Assembly (NCBI GenBank): GCA_013398175.1
Contig: VZRZ01003917.1
Span: forward strand, 1,324,486 to 1,388,485
Length of the DNA stretch: 64,000 bases
Origin: Climacteris rufus
Taxonomy: Eukaryota; Chordata; Aves; Passeriformes; Climacteridae
Direction of reading: 5' to 3'
Shown piece by piece: positions 48,346-63,100 of this stretch. Positions within the stretch are counted from its first letter, which is position 1. Each line of letters starts with the position of its first letter. The notes below the pieces were generated by a model. The model saw only the letters and a list, made by a program, of their open reading frames with translations, was not told the DNA's origin and did no database searches. The position numbers and the translations under genes are program-made.

Positions 48346-51300
48346 GTGAATGTAGACATGTGCTGCTGCTGTCTGGGATTACAAGAGAGACCCTACATGG
48401 AGGGATGTCCCCAACCTTTGGCATACAGACACCAGACACCTTCCTTCCCTGTCTGGTATTGCCAGCATGGTCCTTTCCACAGCCAAGAGGGTGTTTCTGG
48501 CTGCTTTTAAGGGTACATCTCATGTGGCCTGGGGTGGCATCTGAGGTTTTGTTCTGCCAAGCACAGCCTGATGGTTTTTTACTCAGCATTGTGGAAGAAT
48601 TCATGCATACACCACCCACATTTAGAGGAAATGTCTGATTGGCTTCCAGATGTTGATTTGGATCTTACATACATCTCAAAAAGCCCTTTCATAGTGTAAA
48701 CTGTGTAAGGTCTGGTCTGAGACCCCTCAGTCATCGGCAAGTGGATAAAGCACTCTGAGCTGCCAGTGGATGACTGGCATGGAGACATGAAATGAGAGGA
48801 CAGCAGTCTGACTGGCACAGGGAGCTGGTGACCTTCGGAGCTGAGACAGGGTACTGCTCCTCAGGGGAGAGAGCATACCAAGAATTTCACTTTGTTTCTG
48901 CAGAGACATGGCTGCAGCCCTGGACTTCTTAGCAAGGTGAGTTGTCTGCTTTTAGATGGTATTTCTTGAGGAAGAATTCTCAAGCTGAAAGGAGTAGAGC
49001 TGGCAAATTCAGGAGAGACATTGAGGCAGATTTTCCAGGGACCTATCCTGCTTTCATAAGTAAGTTGCTGCGGCAGTTGTTTGTCTCAGAGCTGTGCAGG
49101 GGAACTGCTCCTACTTGAAAATCTATTCCTGGACCTTGATGACACCCCATCAAGCAATATGAGAGGCTAGGGAACAGAGACGTCATGACTGTGTTTTGGG
49201 ACCAACTACAGTCACTGTGCTGCTGCTGTTTCCCCTAATGGCCTACTGATTTAATAATGTTAATGACCTTCTACCTAAAATAGGATTTACTGGGATTAAA
49301 GTCGGATTCTGCTCAGGATGTATAGGCTATGTTTTGGCCACTATACAGGAAATAATAGTGGTTGCCTTCAAATATACTCTTAAAAGGATTGCTCAAATTT
49401 TGCTTTTACAGATGAATTGTACCTTCTCAGAATAATACAGGAACGTGTACAGCTAAAGCAATGTGTTTTAAAAGTTAATGGCTTAAAAATGGAGGGTCAC
49501 AATTCCTTCAAAACATTTTATAATTTTGGCTGTCATTATGAAACATCCAGGTAGTGTAAAAGACACAAGAGATATTCCTATGCCTTGATTGTAGATGAAG
49601 GTGACACAAATTTATTTCTCTACTTTGTTTCACTTTCTGCTTGCAACAGTCTGACAATATAAAGTTTCTCCATCAACCAGCAGAGCACATTAATAATGTA
49701 TTTCAATCCCAGTATATGCACTCAAAATATGTTTATAAATTAGTTTTGCATCAAAGTGTCAAGTCTCCTGCAATTATGTTCAGAAAGCTACTAAATCCAA
49801 AATCCCAAAGCACTGGTTTTCATCTCTATAGAAATTACTTTGCTGAAACACTGTACTGAAGCAGAGTATACAATTTAATATGCAAAGTTAAAAACAATTT
49901 TAAATGAAATTGTGCGTGAATTGAAACATTGTATGTTAAATTACTTTACTTCCCTTCGCTCCATATATATACTTAGTATCTTCACAATGCTGGCTGAATT
50001 GATTTTTGATGATGGAAAAAAAAATGTTTGTTTAGTTTTGCTTTGGGAACCATCTCTGCTTTTTGGAGTAAGACAAATGATTCAACATGACCCTTTGTGC
50101 TGTTTGCTTTCTGTTTTTCCCTAGAGTCTTCACTGGACAGCACTGCGAAATGGACAGCAAGTAGCATTTTGGTTGCAAATGTCAGCTGGCAGACTCCTGC
50201 TGTGGTATTTTTCTGGCTTAACATTTCTTTCTGCGAAGCTCCGACTGGCTACAGACTCTGATTGTGGACAATGAGATGTGCTGCACTTACATTTTGCTGT
50301 ACTAAGCTGTCTGTCCTGCAGCCAGCCTGGCAGAGGGTTTCTGTAGGAAGATCTAGCCAATTCTCCAATACAAATGTGCTCTGCCAAGGTCAGGACACCC
50401 TGGTGATGGAGGTCATAGGTCCAGGGGCTGTTAGGAGTCAGGTGACCAGTGGGTGGGGTGAATATTGGTTGGTCCAAGGACTTCATGTTGATGATGGTCA
50501 CTATTATTTACAGGTTCCTCCATGGGGAAGATTGGATGAGAACAAGAGAACTGATACCATCATATGCACAAGGAAGAATTCACAGTGGGTCTAAAGCTTC
50601 TGTATGGAGAACCACATTTTAGGAACTTCTCTGAAACTACTGTGATGAGTCCATTCCTGTCACCAAAAGAACAGCCACAGTTTTATAGAAACTTGAAAAC
50701 TAAAGCTTCTACAACAATAGCAACAAATTCATCTTGATCTAGAGAACACTGCAATGACTGCAATAATAGGATAAGAAGTGAAGAGAAATATTTTATGTTG
50801 ACTCTACTGGCAATTAAATAATTGCTGTACTCCACAAACTATAAAGGCAAGTAGAAAACCATGTAAAAATTTCTTAGTTTGACCTTTATTTTGTAGTTCA
50901 CCAGTAATATGCTAAAAAACAACAAAAATGATTTGGTCAATCACTTTATTATTTACTATTGCAAAGGAAAGAAAAGACTCAGCCCCGTTGTGTATGGTCT
51001 GTCATTTAGCTGTGAATGGTTAAATTATGCAGGCGACACTGCTTAGTATAATCCTCACAATTTTGAGGCCTTTTTCAGACAGCCTTTGTACATTAAAAGT
51101 TATGATTATAGCTCCTTCCGTTGAAAATTAATGGTATTACCAGTCTAGATCATTCAAAATTTTCTTAAGAAATGTAGCCATTGACTTCATTGAGGAAGAA
51201 TGGATTTTTGAATGGCAAGACTAAAGGAGTGAACAAATGAAGAAAACTATTATTTTCTAAGTGTTTTTTAGATAGGATTGGTCCACAGCAGATGTTATCA

Positions 51301-54043
51301 GCCCAGAGAGTTGTCAGAGAGGTCCTGGAAGCCTGTTAAAAATGGCTCCCATATTTGAATTTGGCAATTTCTCACTGGATTTATTGCTGTCTCCCTAAGA
51401 GTCAGCTTTTCTGCTCTTTCTCTCCCTGTCACATCCTTCCCCAGCCACACATTACCCCTTGGCACTGCCATGCTCAGGGGATCATGTGCCTCAGCTGCCC
51501 ATCTGTCCCTTCTTTGGCTTCCCCTTGCCTCCATGTTTGCCTGGCTCGCTGGAAGCTGTTTGGCATTGCTGTGTCAGAAGAATACACATTGCGGTTTTGT
51601 GGCTGTCTAACTGCTAATCACCAGTGTTTTGAAATTATTTGCCTCTAAATAAGATGCCTTCAGTGTGATACTGTACTCGTTGTGTGCACCAGACCTCTGG
51701 TGATGTCATGTATTCAACTGCTTGATGCTCAGGATCCCATCCAAGAGAAACTGGTGGATTTAGATCGGGCTGTTTGATGAGCACTGTCATGGGAAACTCA
51801 GGATTTTCTGTAGTCATGAAAGAGAAAGAAAAGAAGATGAGATTCAGAAAGTACAGGAATGCCTTGACTTTTATTGTGGCAATGCTGAATTTTGTTATGA
51901 GAAGGGAGACAGATGTGCATCTATGTGTTTTGTCCACACATTTATGATATCTCAATACTACCACCTCTTTTCCGAGCTCTTTCCTTGGCCCTTCTCTCAT
52001 CACCCAAATCTCCTGTTTTTCCTTCCCAAACTCTAGAAATACTAGTGAATCTCTCTAGTGAGCATGTATAAACAGGAAAAACAAAAGACGGAAAAAGCAA
52101 AAAACCAAACTCAGTCTTGCCAAAAACAAATCAAAATGAGTACTTTAAGAAAAAGATACATCTTCAATGTACATTTTATCACTTAGGACTCTATGGAAAA
52201 GTTCAAGCTAAGACTGTCCCAAGCATAGAAGGATGCATGAAAGAAGGATCTATATAGCTGATTCCTAAATCTTCAATAAGATGTAGCACACCTTACAAAA
52301 GGCTTGTTTTGCTTTATTGACTAGAAAGGGATCCAAAGCCTTTCTCTGCAAAACTTAAATCAGCCATGATATATAAGATTTCCTATTCTTCATTGAAAAG
52401 AGTGTGAAATGGGTGTGGATGGTCCATTTACACTTTCATCTCTGTCTTGAAATGCAGAAGAGTGAGTCAACTCTTGTTAAGCAAATGAAGTTCTTTCATC
52501 ATACATCTTTGTCAAAAGGATTGCTAAAACACTTAATGACTTAGAGGCTAACAGTCATAGAAACAGATTAAATACTCCAGATTTCAGCACAGCTTTCACC
52601 TAGGAATGGAAAAAGAATGTCTCTCATTGAATATACAAATATATTTTTAGTAAAGATGGAACATTATCAGTAGGTAGCTGAAATGCATTTGAAATCCAAA
52701 ATGAGCTGGATACCAACACCGGAAGGAAATTACACTCTTTAATGCCTTAATTGGAACACACTGCCCACTACTTATATATCTCAAACTAACTGGTGCTTTG
52801 CAAGTCCTTAGACATCAAGCAGTGTCTGGCTGAAGTGTCAAACCCTGTCAGACACTTTTCCAGTGCCAGAACAATGGGAAGACATTGTTCACTGTTAGTG
52901 CCATAGTAGATAAAAAAATCTTCCCTGTGCTTGCATTAAGACAGGGTTTTTTTAATTCAGTGTGACTTTCTGTAGAATTCACTAACTTATAAAAGTTGTT
53001 TCTTTCCGTTTGCCCACAACAATTTATTATCATTATTGACAATTATAATTATCAATATCAACAATATTACTATTGCTGTCTTATTTTAACCTTTAATTAC
53101 AAAGATAACAACAACCTAAATCTGCTGTAATGAGGAATAGAAAGAAAGTATTTTTTGCATGAATATTTAGGGAAAGAATGATGCTCTCTGAGATGGAGAA
53201 CATGGTGGCATCCTGAAGAATATTAGTGTTATGTAGGGCAGATGATGCCTCCGTATATTCAGTATGGAGCTGTAACAATCTCATCTGCCATTGGAAAAGA
53301 TTTTTAAAAACCTTTCTAAAGTCTGTAACATACAATCCCATAGAGATGGAAGGCAGAGTGTACCTGTGACAGTAAGAGTTTGGCTTTTAGCATAGTTTGT
53401 GGTTTAATGTAGAGGTCTGATTCAGTATTAATATCTTTGGTGTTTATACTAAAAAAATAGTTTTGTATCTCCATAGTCTGACATCTGACAATGTCTAGAC
53501 AAACTTTTATGATCTGATTAACTTTCTCTCATATAATGACTGTAATTTGATGCTTATACTGTATTAAATTTAAGCAAATTGTAGCCTGTCATAACTCAGC
53601 GGTATTTGCTTATCTGGTAGCTTCTTTGTAAGATAAATACCATAATTTTTTATTGCTTTTAATAAAACCTTTAAATTCCATTTTTTATGATTCTAGGTGA
53701 CTAGCTGTTTTTGTCTGAGCTGAGGAAAGATGCCTGAGGGAATGCTGAGGAAGTCTTGGAACCTGAATAATTCTGGAGTCCTGAAGCAGGTGAAGGGAGG
53801 CCTGGGCTGGCTCAGGTATCTAGAGGGGTGCAACACAACCAGGAGGAAGAAAGACCATGGGACCAGCTCTTCCCAATGTGTGGGTAAACAGGATGGTAGC
53901 TGGTGTGGTGCAGCTTGTAGGACTTGATGGAAAGGATGAGGAGGAGCAGGTAAATCGTACATGTCACTTCCTTGGAGCATCCATCAGCATTTCAGATTTC
54001 AATATTCTGCTTATCTCCCATCTGCCAGAGGTTGGTTGGGAGT
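48346..54043. other. Non-coding interval, no gene seen
   Basis: No gene, LTR or LINE recognised over about 5.7 kb. Open frames up to 123 codons near 50.1-50.6 kb have no recognisable domain and overlap on both strands. Confidence 0.45.
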
Positions 54044-54466
54044 TCAGTGGACAAAGGAGATGACAGAAGCAAGAATAGTTTGTTTCTTCCACTTGAATAC
54101 AGCATGTGCTGCCTGAATTGACTTTACATCATTTTTATTTCTGCCTGTTGTGCCAACCCTGGAGGAGTGTACATGCTGGTACACTTCTTGCCTCCATGGC
54201 CAAACCCCAAATTCAGTGCAGGCAAGATAGTTTGAGCTAACTCCAATAGATGAGACCGTCACAGCACCTTGCAGTGAGTGATTTCTTCCTGGTGATTCCC
54301 AGGGAACAGATGTCAGCCACACTTCAGCCACACAAGCACAGTCCAAGTCCTGATTCCTGACAAACATAACAGTTAACCCATAGGACTTCTCAGTGATTTC
54401 TGAATGAGATTCATCTGCCCTAACTTCAGCAGTCAGAGATGGACCCCTTAAACTGGTCCTCTGCAT
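54044..54466 (-). other. Unidentified 140-codon open frame
   Basis: ATG-initiated minus-strand frame of 140 codons, the longest in this part of the window outside repeats. The predicted protein has alternating polar and hydrophobic segments but no signal peptide, membrane helix or motif that I recognise. Base composition is about 45 percent G+C, somewhat above the flanks. No poly-A signal or splice pair was found close by that would define a transcript. It may be a chance frame. Confidence 0.15.
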
Positions 54467-57400
54467 TACTATTCTGTGTGCTCTGAGATCAACAGCAATT
54501 CTTTCACATGTTCACCTGGACCTGTCCCAGTCCCTCATGCCTCAGTCTTTTCTGGGCCTAGGTAAGCTATTATACCTGCAAAGTTACATTACACACAGTT
54601 CAGGTCAGTATAGGTCAACAAAAGCTGCACTTCACCCAGACCAAAGATATTCCCTCCACATCAAAACCAAGAAGGCAATGAATTCTCAGAGAGGACGGGC
54701 AACAGAGATATTTCTTCACTGCCTCGGACTGCAAGTCAGCATTATAACTCTTGCTGTGTAATTGAGGTTGGACACAGGAGTAGCTGAGGTGAAAGACATG
54801 AGGTCTGTCTAGATACAGTTCACTGGATTAAACTCTTTTCAGAATAAAACATGACTGGTTCATTATCTGTGTCTGAACTTGCCTTCCTACAAATGCTGCT
54901 GTAAAACTGCAAACTGCAAAGTGATCCTCTTCCTTTGCATGATGGCAGCCTGTTTGGTTTTGTGATCCTGAATATTGTCTTAGGGGATTTTTTCCCATTC
55001 AGTCTGACTCTTAGGAGTCCACCTCTCCCCCAGTGGACTCCATTCTCATTTTCCTTCTGTCCCTCGGTGTTGCCCTTGGACAGAGGCATTTCCCAGAGGT
55101 CCACAGAGCGTCTGCGGTTTGTTGCATGCCGATGTCTTGGCAGCCACAGAACACCCTACCACTCTTGGTCGTGCCCTCAGGGCATTGGCCACAACCTTGT
55201 CTGGTTTGTAGACCAGTGTAAGGAGGTCCTCAATTTCACTGAAGTAGCACAGTCAGTAGAGTCTTAAACATCCAAGCAAAAGTTGCGTGAAGGATGCTTA
55301 CCTTAGAATCTGAGTAGGCCCATTACTCCTAGATGTAGTTGGGAATGCAGGAGGCACTATTTGAGAAAGATGACCTCTGAGAAGCCTAATGTTTGGTACT
55401 CTGATGGTTGAGCCAGGTAACTGGAAAACAAGTGAAGAGATGGTCAAGTGTGATGAACAATAAAAGAAAAGAGTGTATATGTAACCTTCAAAATGAAAGC
55501 TTCTACTCTGTATTACAATACTGAATTCAGAAATGTTTTTGTAAAACTTCATGCCCCAGTTCCAAATTTGGTAGCTTTATGAGAAAGCTCCTTTCTACTT
55601 TGAATTAACTTCAGTATTTCTTGAATGATTTAAGGAGATGATCAATGCTGCAACAGTTGTGTGAACTTCTAACATTGTGAGATTATCTTGCAATGACATC
55701 TGTTTGTAAACTGCAGTTACGAATGAGAGTGTAGGTTTAGGCGGGCTCTGCCTTTCTCAGATCTCTGGCAGTAGCTCTACTGAAGTGGCCTGCACCCCAA
55801 AACTACTTTATCTCTCTAGTTATTTAATAATGACCGATCAGGCCTATTACAACATGAACTGTTTTATTAAATAGACACAAGATAACACATATAAGAATAA
55901 AACTTGGACAAATCACTTACTGCACAAGATAAACAAAAGGAAACTACTTATAGGTTACAGTGCACGATAAAGGTACCTATATTACAGCTAGCAAAGAAAT
56001 AGTATGGATTAGGAGCCAATGTAATTTACCAATGAATGCATAACGTACAGAAGCTTCCTTTCACTCAACTTCTAGAAGAGAAGCAGCAGAAGACCGATAT
56101 CTTGACTTCTGCAGAGAACCCTTTACACACTCAGAGAGTACATAAAAGATTTGCTGCTTTTTGGAATTTACAGTGGTCTTCTATAGTTGTAAAATGCTAT
56201 TTGTCTGTCAGTCACAAATTTGAGCTTATCTTGTACATCCTGCCTTCCCAGCAAAGGTGTTAAATCTTAATCCTGTGGTGCCAGGACTACTCATGATGAC
56301 TGAGCTGTTAGGGGAAGATGTGCCCCTAATTTATGCATCAGTAAAACAAGACAGCAGATAAGCTTCTTGGCAGCAGTGGGGTAAATGGTCCTATCACAAC
56401 TGCATTTGTCATACATTTTATGGGAAAACAGTGTTCCACAGGCATCTGTCCTGTTCAGAGACAATCTGGTGTTGTTAGCTTTGGTAATTCCTATGTTACA
56501 TAAGTGGTTTAGACACAGTTTATCAAATATTTTGATGGCAGGTCAAACACAGTTACATCATTTCTATGAATTTAAATGTAGATGAGAAGAGCAGACTTAC
56601 CTGTGCATGAAAAATCCTACGTTAGGTATTATGGGTTTGTGATGAGAACAGACTGTGATCATATGGACTTCATTGTATTTTATGTGTGAAATAAAGTTTT
56701 TTTTTTTAAATATTCCAGTATTTTACTCTTCAGAATTTGAAAATCTTGTACTAAATGGCAAAATAGGACAGCCAAATGTCTGGTTTTGCTTCAACAGAGG
56801 CAAAAGTACTCAATACTTGTCTATATTTCTTTCAGATTAAAGTTTACATGATTGCCTTTTAAAAACTTCCTGATTAGAGCTATTCTTGTAAATATGTTGT
56901 ATTTCATACATATTGTATATGTTTGTCATATATTGAGTTTGTATGCTCTTCATTTTTCCCCAAATTGTGTTGATTTCTCACTATTTTTCTGAAAAAAGAT
57001 CACTAGAGCAACAGCGAAAGCAGGAGAGACAAGTTATATATTAGCTATTACAAAAAACTTGATTTGAAGAGGAAAGTGTTTATATTTTTTAAGGTATGAT
57101 TAAATTTCTTGTGATTCATTTTCAGCCTGAAGCTTTTTAACCAGACTGATGGAAAGTCTGACTGAATGCCTTCAGTCTTCTGGTAGGATAAAATAACATC
57201 TCTAACAAACATGATACAAGTTACCTGGAGCCATCCTGCCCTGCTGCTGCAGAACACCTCCTATGTTAAACAGAGACTAGTTTCATTGGTTTGTCCCTAA
57301 CCCAAGCTAAAGCCTTATTAAAAGAGAAAAATCAGTTTGTAAATTAGTTCCATATTTTAATGCAGTGTTAGGTTAGGGAAGAAGAATTAACTTTCTTTTT

Positions 57401-59927
57401 TTCTTTTTTTTTTTCTTTTTTTTTTTGCATGGAGTTTCTGCTAATCTAATTCCAAGTACTTCAATAGAACAACTATTAAGACAAGTTCTTGGCTCCAAGC
57501 TGGTCAGCAAGAAGCAGTATTTCGGGTATACACAAAGGGACAATAAATATAAGCCAAAAATTCCCCTCTAGGTGAAGAGCATTTTCCTACTAATTTAGTA
57601 TTTTCCTGCTAATGAAGAACTAAGGGTTTTCTGCACATCTCATTTTTCAGCCTGTAAGTCTGATTACTCATAGCAATCCCAAGAAACTAACAAACCATGA
57701 AAACAGGGAATGCTTGTGTTCTGTTTCCAGTCATACCTTAATTTAGAGATTGCATAGTTGTTTATAAACTTTGTTAAGGATATTCACAGAGGTGCACACA
57801 GTTAAACCACCAAGGTTGTTTCCAATGTCCCAAAGTTTTTTCCTGTGTAGACTGTCACAGTTGTCTAGAAGACTTAAATTCTGGGCCATAATAAACTACT
57901 TAAACTTTGGGAACCCTTGGCTGTTGGCTCTGTGCAGTGTTGACTGGAGAAACAGTTCTTACATGCATTGCCAGTGGCTACAAATTATTTATCAGACACT
58001 GAAGTGGACAGGGAAATCAGCATGGAAGTTATGAACCAGACGGAATATCTTCTATATTCAGCCTGAAAGGCAGCCTAGATGCGTGCTCCATCCTTTACAG
58101 AGCTGTGTGATGCTGCATCCTGACTGTTCCTGGCCAGAACATGTGATTAAGGGTTCATGTGATACACCATGGCTCAAGATTTCCCTCTAAAATTCCCTTC
58201 TTGTTCTGGAGGTTGGTTCAAATTTATATCAGAACAGAGGTGTAGGAGAGTCACGATTATAGGGGCAGGTGTGAGAGGCTAAAACTGTTAATGGCTTAAA
58301 CATAGCTGAAATCATCGAAGGACTTTTGCCCACTGTAGCAAACTGCAAAGAAAAAGGAGTTCATCTTCAACCACTGAGGCTCACCCCACTCCAAATATGC
58401 CTACTAACTGGAATTTGGACTGTGACAGGAACTTAAGATAAGAAAAGGGGATACTTCTGTCCAGTCATCCCGGGTCCAGAGTGAAGAATGTCCTGTCTCT
58501 AACACAAAGTACTGGTCTTATAGTGTTTCTAGAAAACTCTTAGGTAACAGTCAGGAATAGTCAAAAACCCACTTGTGTGTTAGAGGGGCTTGGAAACGAA
58601 AATAGCAAAGCAGTTAGGCCACTGTGTAAATTGATAGGTGCTCTTACCTGAAATGCTATATTATGTTTTCTTTCTTCCATTTCGGAATGGGTGGTACCAA
58701 TGGAAAAGCTAAAAAGGTAGGCCACAGGAGTGATAAAAGTATAGAATATATTCTGTACAAAAAATGCCCAAATTGACTGGAAAAGAACTATCTGTAGCGA
58801 TGAGATATTACAAAAGTCTCTGAAATCGTTACTAGTGTTGCAGAAACAGTCCTTCAGTGTCTGTTTAGTACAAAAACAAAAGGCACTGAGAGAAACTACT
58901 TGGTGATAGGCTCAGTGTAAAAAAGAGTCCTGGGTTTGGTTCTTCCCACATACACAAGTGGCAGAGACTAACACAATTATCCCCTCTGTGTGAGTAAAGT
59001 CCTTATTCTTCAAACTGCTGGGGGAAAATATTTGTAAAGTACAATGACACACGTTTTCTCTTTGGGTGTTGGAAACTGGCAGTGGTAGGGTACAGATTCA
59101 GGTAGCCCCCTGTTCTTACCAGTAGAGCCTTTTTGCAAATGTGGGCTTGTGAAAAGAGAACAGAGAAGACCTGGTCCATCAGGGAGGGACAAGCCACCAA
59201 AATGGAAGCTCCTCCTGGCTTGGAGAAATGGCTTCCTTGAGGAATCAGTAGAGGGCCTTTGGACATCCAGTGTGGGAAAGATTAATCCAGAATGAAAACA
59301 GCAAAATAGATCCCATCTTTCCACAGCATAAAGACACATTAAAAAATAAAAATAAAATAGAGCGAGGTGTTACAAAATATCTCCTTCAACTAGAATGTCA
59401 CTTCATTCTCTTTAGGAGATTATACAAAAGATACAAGACTCCTGTCAGGGCAGCGTGATAGAAGACTCCACTTTCTAAGTGCTTGTGCAAAGGACAAAGT
59501 GTTTTGTGAATATTAAACCATTTATCATCACAAGTGATGTGAAGAGGACCCAGAGCATACATAAGAAATTTCCCTCCTATCCTGCACAGTACTGCAGCTG
59601 CACACATTACCCACATGAACTACTTGCAGTAAGGAAACAACAACATTGTGTTGTCTTCAATAATCAGGATTTTTGTAGTCAATAAAAGCATTACTAAGAC
59701 AAATGGGCAGATCAAGGCAGAAGGATAAGTTCTTTTGGTTATTTTCACAATATACCTTATAATCTGTTTAGGTGGTTACCTGGGACACACAGGCATGAAC
59801 TCTTGTTGTGCTTTCCCACAGAAGAGTGGAAGTGGTATGTGTGTATCTTGACATGACATGTGAACCTACTACTTCTAAATGAGCTGTATATTTTAGTACT
59901 TACACAAATTGATCAGAAGTCTTTAGG
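54467..59927. other. Non-coding interval, no gene seen
   Basis: AT-rich; holds a T-rich tract at 57392-57426. No gene or named repeat recognised. A block at 55830-56000 with AATAAA-like runs on the minus strand was considered as an LTR but lacks termini. Confidence 0.5.
57392..57426. repeat. T-rich (poly-A on minus) tract
   Basis: About 35 bases of T interrupted by single C residues. Read on the minus strand it could be a decayed poly-A tail, but no retrotransposon body was identified to its right. Confidence 0.85.
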
Positions 59928-60110
59928 TAGAAAGAAGGATCTGGAGATATGTGATCCAACTCCCCTAGTCAAGCAGGGTCACATAGAGCAAGTTGCCAGA
60001 GACTGTGTGTGTCCAGTCACATTTTGAACCTCTTCAAGGATGACAACTCCACAGCCTCTCTGGGTAACCTGTTTGATCAGACTTATAGCAAAAAGTGTTT
60101 TCTTTTGTTC
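59928..60110 (-). mobile_element. CR1 3'-region fragment, old
   Basis: Diverged reverse-oriented CR1. Recognisable blocks are GGATCTGGAGATATGTGATC, CAAGCAGGGTCACATAGAGC, AACCTCTTCAAGGATGACAA and CAGCCTCTCTGGGTAACCTG. The extreme 3' tail is missing or too diverged to see, and the other end fades near 60110. Divergence is clearly higher than in the copies at 9.9 and 23.4 kb. Confidence 0.8.
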
Positions 60111-63100
60111 AGAACACCCACAGATTGCAGATCCTTGTGTCATGTCACGGGTTTGTCTGTGTTTTATGTGTGTTTTGCTGCAGTGCATTTGTTTTGTATC
60201 CAGTTGTATAGATGTTTCAAGTATAAACACTTATGACTGATCTATATTTAGCTTTTGCTTGTGTCCTCTTGCTGTAAGTCATCAGGTAACTGCTCTGCTA
60301 GCAGACAGGACAGGGAGCAGATAGTACAAGAAAAAGAATCTCTGAGGTTTTGTGCCCAATAGGTTACTGTTGCAGCTGTGCAAACATCTAGGCCTGCAAA
60401 AATCAGGGCAACAGTTACTTACCACCTCCTTTCCAGACTTCTCTTGTATCATTCATTTGTCTGGAGACTGATATATATATATATGATCTTCTCAATGCAA
60501 AATCTCTTCACCCCCTTCTCCTCGCAAAGTTTCAAGTTAGTAAATCATGCTTAGTTTTGGTTTCACTCCCTTTTGAAAATAATGTACAGAGAAGTAACGG
60601 CTGTGTAAGAACTGAGTAGTGATACAAATGCTTATCCTGCTTGTTTGGTTTTCTGTGTTGGCTTGAGAAATTCAGCTATGATGTGCTGCTTTTGTTTCTG
60701 ACACTGCCAGCTCTGTACAGCCAGGTCAAATTCAAGCAGACCAGTCTCTCAGAAGTAAGGTCATTATTATTTCTTCCAATGACTGGGTCTCATAATTTTC
60801 TCAGCCACCTTCCTGAACTCCCATACCAGCACCATCAGTCTTGGAATAACAACATACTTTTTTTCTTGAGTCATTCTATACTGGCAAAATTTAGAACATT
60901 TAGCTCTATTTTATTTTAAACACAGAAATTGTCCTTCATGCCAGAAGTGTGTTATGAAATTTGCCATCTGTGCTGAGAGTGTTGAGAATATGGATTGACC
61001 TTTGGTTTGAAGGTTGTGTGGAAGCACAGTGGGTTTAGTGCCCCACATATCTCTCAAAAGCTGCAAGTATCCTGTTCTCAAATATTCCGATGCAAAGATG
61101 AACATTAATTGCAGTCTACTGCAGGGTTTGAAAGAATGGTGCAGTTTTACTGAAGTGTATGACAGATCTTTGCTTGTTTGTGGTGTCAAAAAGTGGAAAG
61201 GATGCATCAAATTCAAACAGGTTCCTACATAAGTGAACTAGATATATAGCAAGGCAGCAGTATAATACAAGTGCCCAGCGTGTTGTACTTTTTTTCCTTT
61301 GATATCTTGATAAGCAAGCAGAACCTTCAGGTCTGACAGGCACCAATACTGAAGACTGTGTGAACTGAATATTTTAACAAAGTAGTGGATCAATGAGGAC
61401 AGAAATGGTCTAAAGTTTCTTTTAAAGCTTGTGAAATTTAATTCTACCATCTTTGATCACAAACTTCAGTGCAAGAGACCACCGAAGCAGGTGAGGAACA
61501 GATGTGCAAGGGGGAAGGGGAGAACACAGTTCTGTTCATTCCAGGTTGATTCTGGAGTGATAGGTGATAAATTCTGCATGTGAAGCTTGCTTTTCATCAA
61601 AGGAAGTAAGCATGAAAGTCATCAGGAAGAGGGGAACCCACAGTTCCAACCAATTACACGTCAGCCCTGATGGCAAATGGGTAGCATTTGCTGCACCCTT
61701 GACCGGCTGCAGGCAAAACCCTGGGTGACATAAAGGAGTGTCATTGCATCCAGGTCCCAGGTGCTTCTGCAAGACAATTCAGTAGCATTTGCAAGAACAT
61801 GTGGGTTTATTGCTCCTTTTACCATGGTCCTTCCACCCCAGGATCAGTTTCTCTGATAGATCTCCTGGTGCTGTAAGCTGTCTGGGAAGAAGGATCACCC
61901 AGCTCTTCCCCCTTAGCTTGATGCAGAGCCTTTCTGCCTTGGGATGGACTTTCGGGTGTAAGTTTCCATCTCCAGGTGCATAGGAGCCCTGATGTTTTGT
62001 GAGATACTGTTTTCTGAGACCTCTAGTAGATTCTCTGTGTTCTGTGATTCAAACATGTTCCATGCATAAGATTTGAAGGTGAGAGACTTTTTCTTCTGAC
62101 AATGGTGCTAGTCACAACTTAAGCCCCATTTTTCTTTGGGACAAGTATGCAGGCCAGACCTTGTGCATTCTATCTCCAAATAGGCTAGTGATAGATTTAA
62201 GCTTATGTTTATCATTTGTTTCTTGGATCCCAGCAAACAGTGCAGGGAAATTGTTTATACTGCCTGACAGCGGAAAAGGGGAATGGGTGATTTAGTCAGG
62301 AGCTGTAGGCCAAGGAAAGACAAGGAGGGAGACATTAATATTTTTTCCAATATCTACTAATAGCATAAAATGAAACTGAAGGTTACTTCATTTCTGGTGG
62401 TGGACAAGAAGTGAAGGTTATTTTAGTGAGAAAAAATTTAAGAGTTTCACACAAATATTATTTGCATTTGTGTGAAACTATCTTCAGTAACAAGTCTGTG
62501 TACGGTATTATGTGTAAACAAGTATGTGTTTGGTATTATTGATATGAAATTTTACTTAAAATCTTCTAAGTCATAAGTGTTAATAGTCTAAACTAGTCTA
62601 GAACCTGCAGGTGCTTTTCAAACCCCAGGAACCTGGGTTAGAGGTGCTCATGCAGAACTGGAAGATGACCAGGAATACAGGTAGGGGAATTAAAATATTA
62701 GTGCTTGTCTGCAAAGTTATTTGGATAATAGATGGTTCTGCCTCCCATTACTGTGACAGTTATCAATCCTTTTAATGAAGCGTTTGGGTGTTGGAGAATC
62801 TATCGAAAATGACTGAAAGAAGAAACTTCTGTAAGAATTTAGGACACGACAAGCATTGGCTTTGCTATATTTATTGATGCTGAAAGGGGTTTCTACACAC
62901 AAAGAATACATTTTATCTTGGCTCTTCTCTACCTAGAGTACCGACAAATACTTGTTTATTCCACAGTACAGTAGGATAATATTAACTTTAATTTAAATAG
63001 CAATGATTTGAAGATTTTCAGCTGATTTTAATGCTGATAAGCTATTGTAATCCTCCTTGAAAAGCAAGGGAAGGACACAAAATACTGTGCTCTTGGGAAA

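Noticed and set aside
48153..48638. A 161-codon plus-strand proline/glycine-rich frame.
   Set aside because: It is read across the GC-rich LTR-like block in the opposite sense to its promoter signals, and openness follows from lack of A/T.
50125..50164. A possible terminal exon reading VFTGQHCEMDSK then stop after a CCCTAG acceptor, resembling the end of an EGF-like repeat.
   Set aside because: Only about 12 codons match a loose pattern, no upstream EGF exons were found, and the chance level is high.
55830..56000. Possible LTR with minus-strand AATAAA-like runs and CCTATAAG.
   Set aside because: No TG...CA termini, inverted ends or target duplication could be found.
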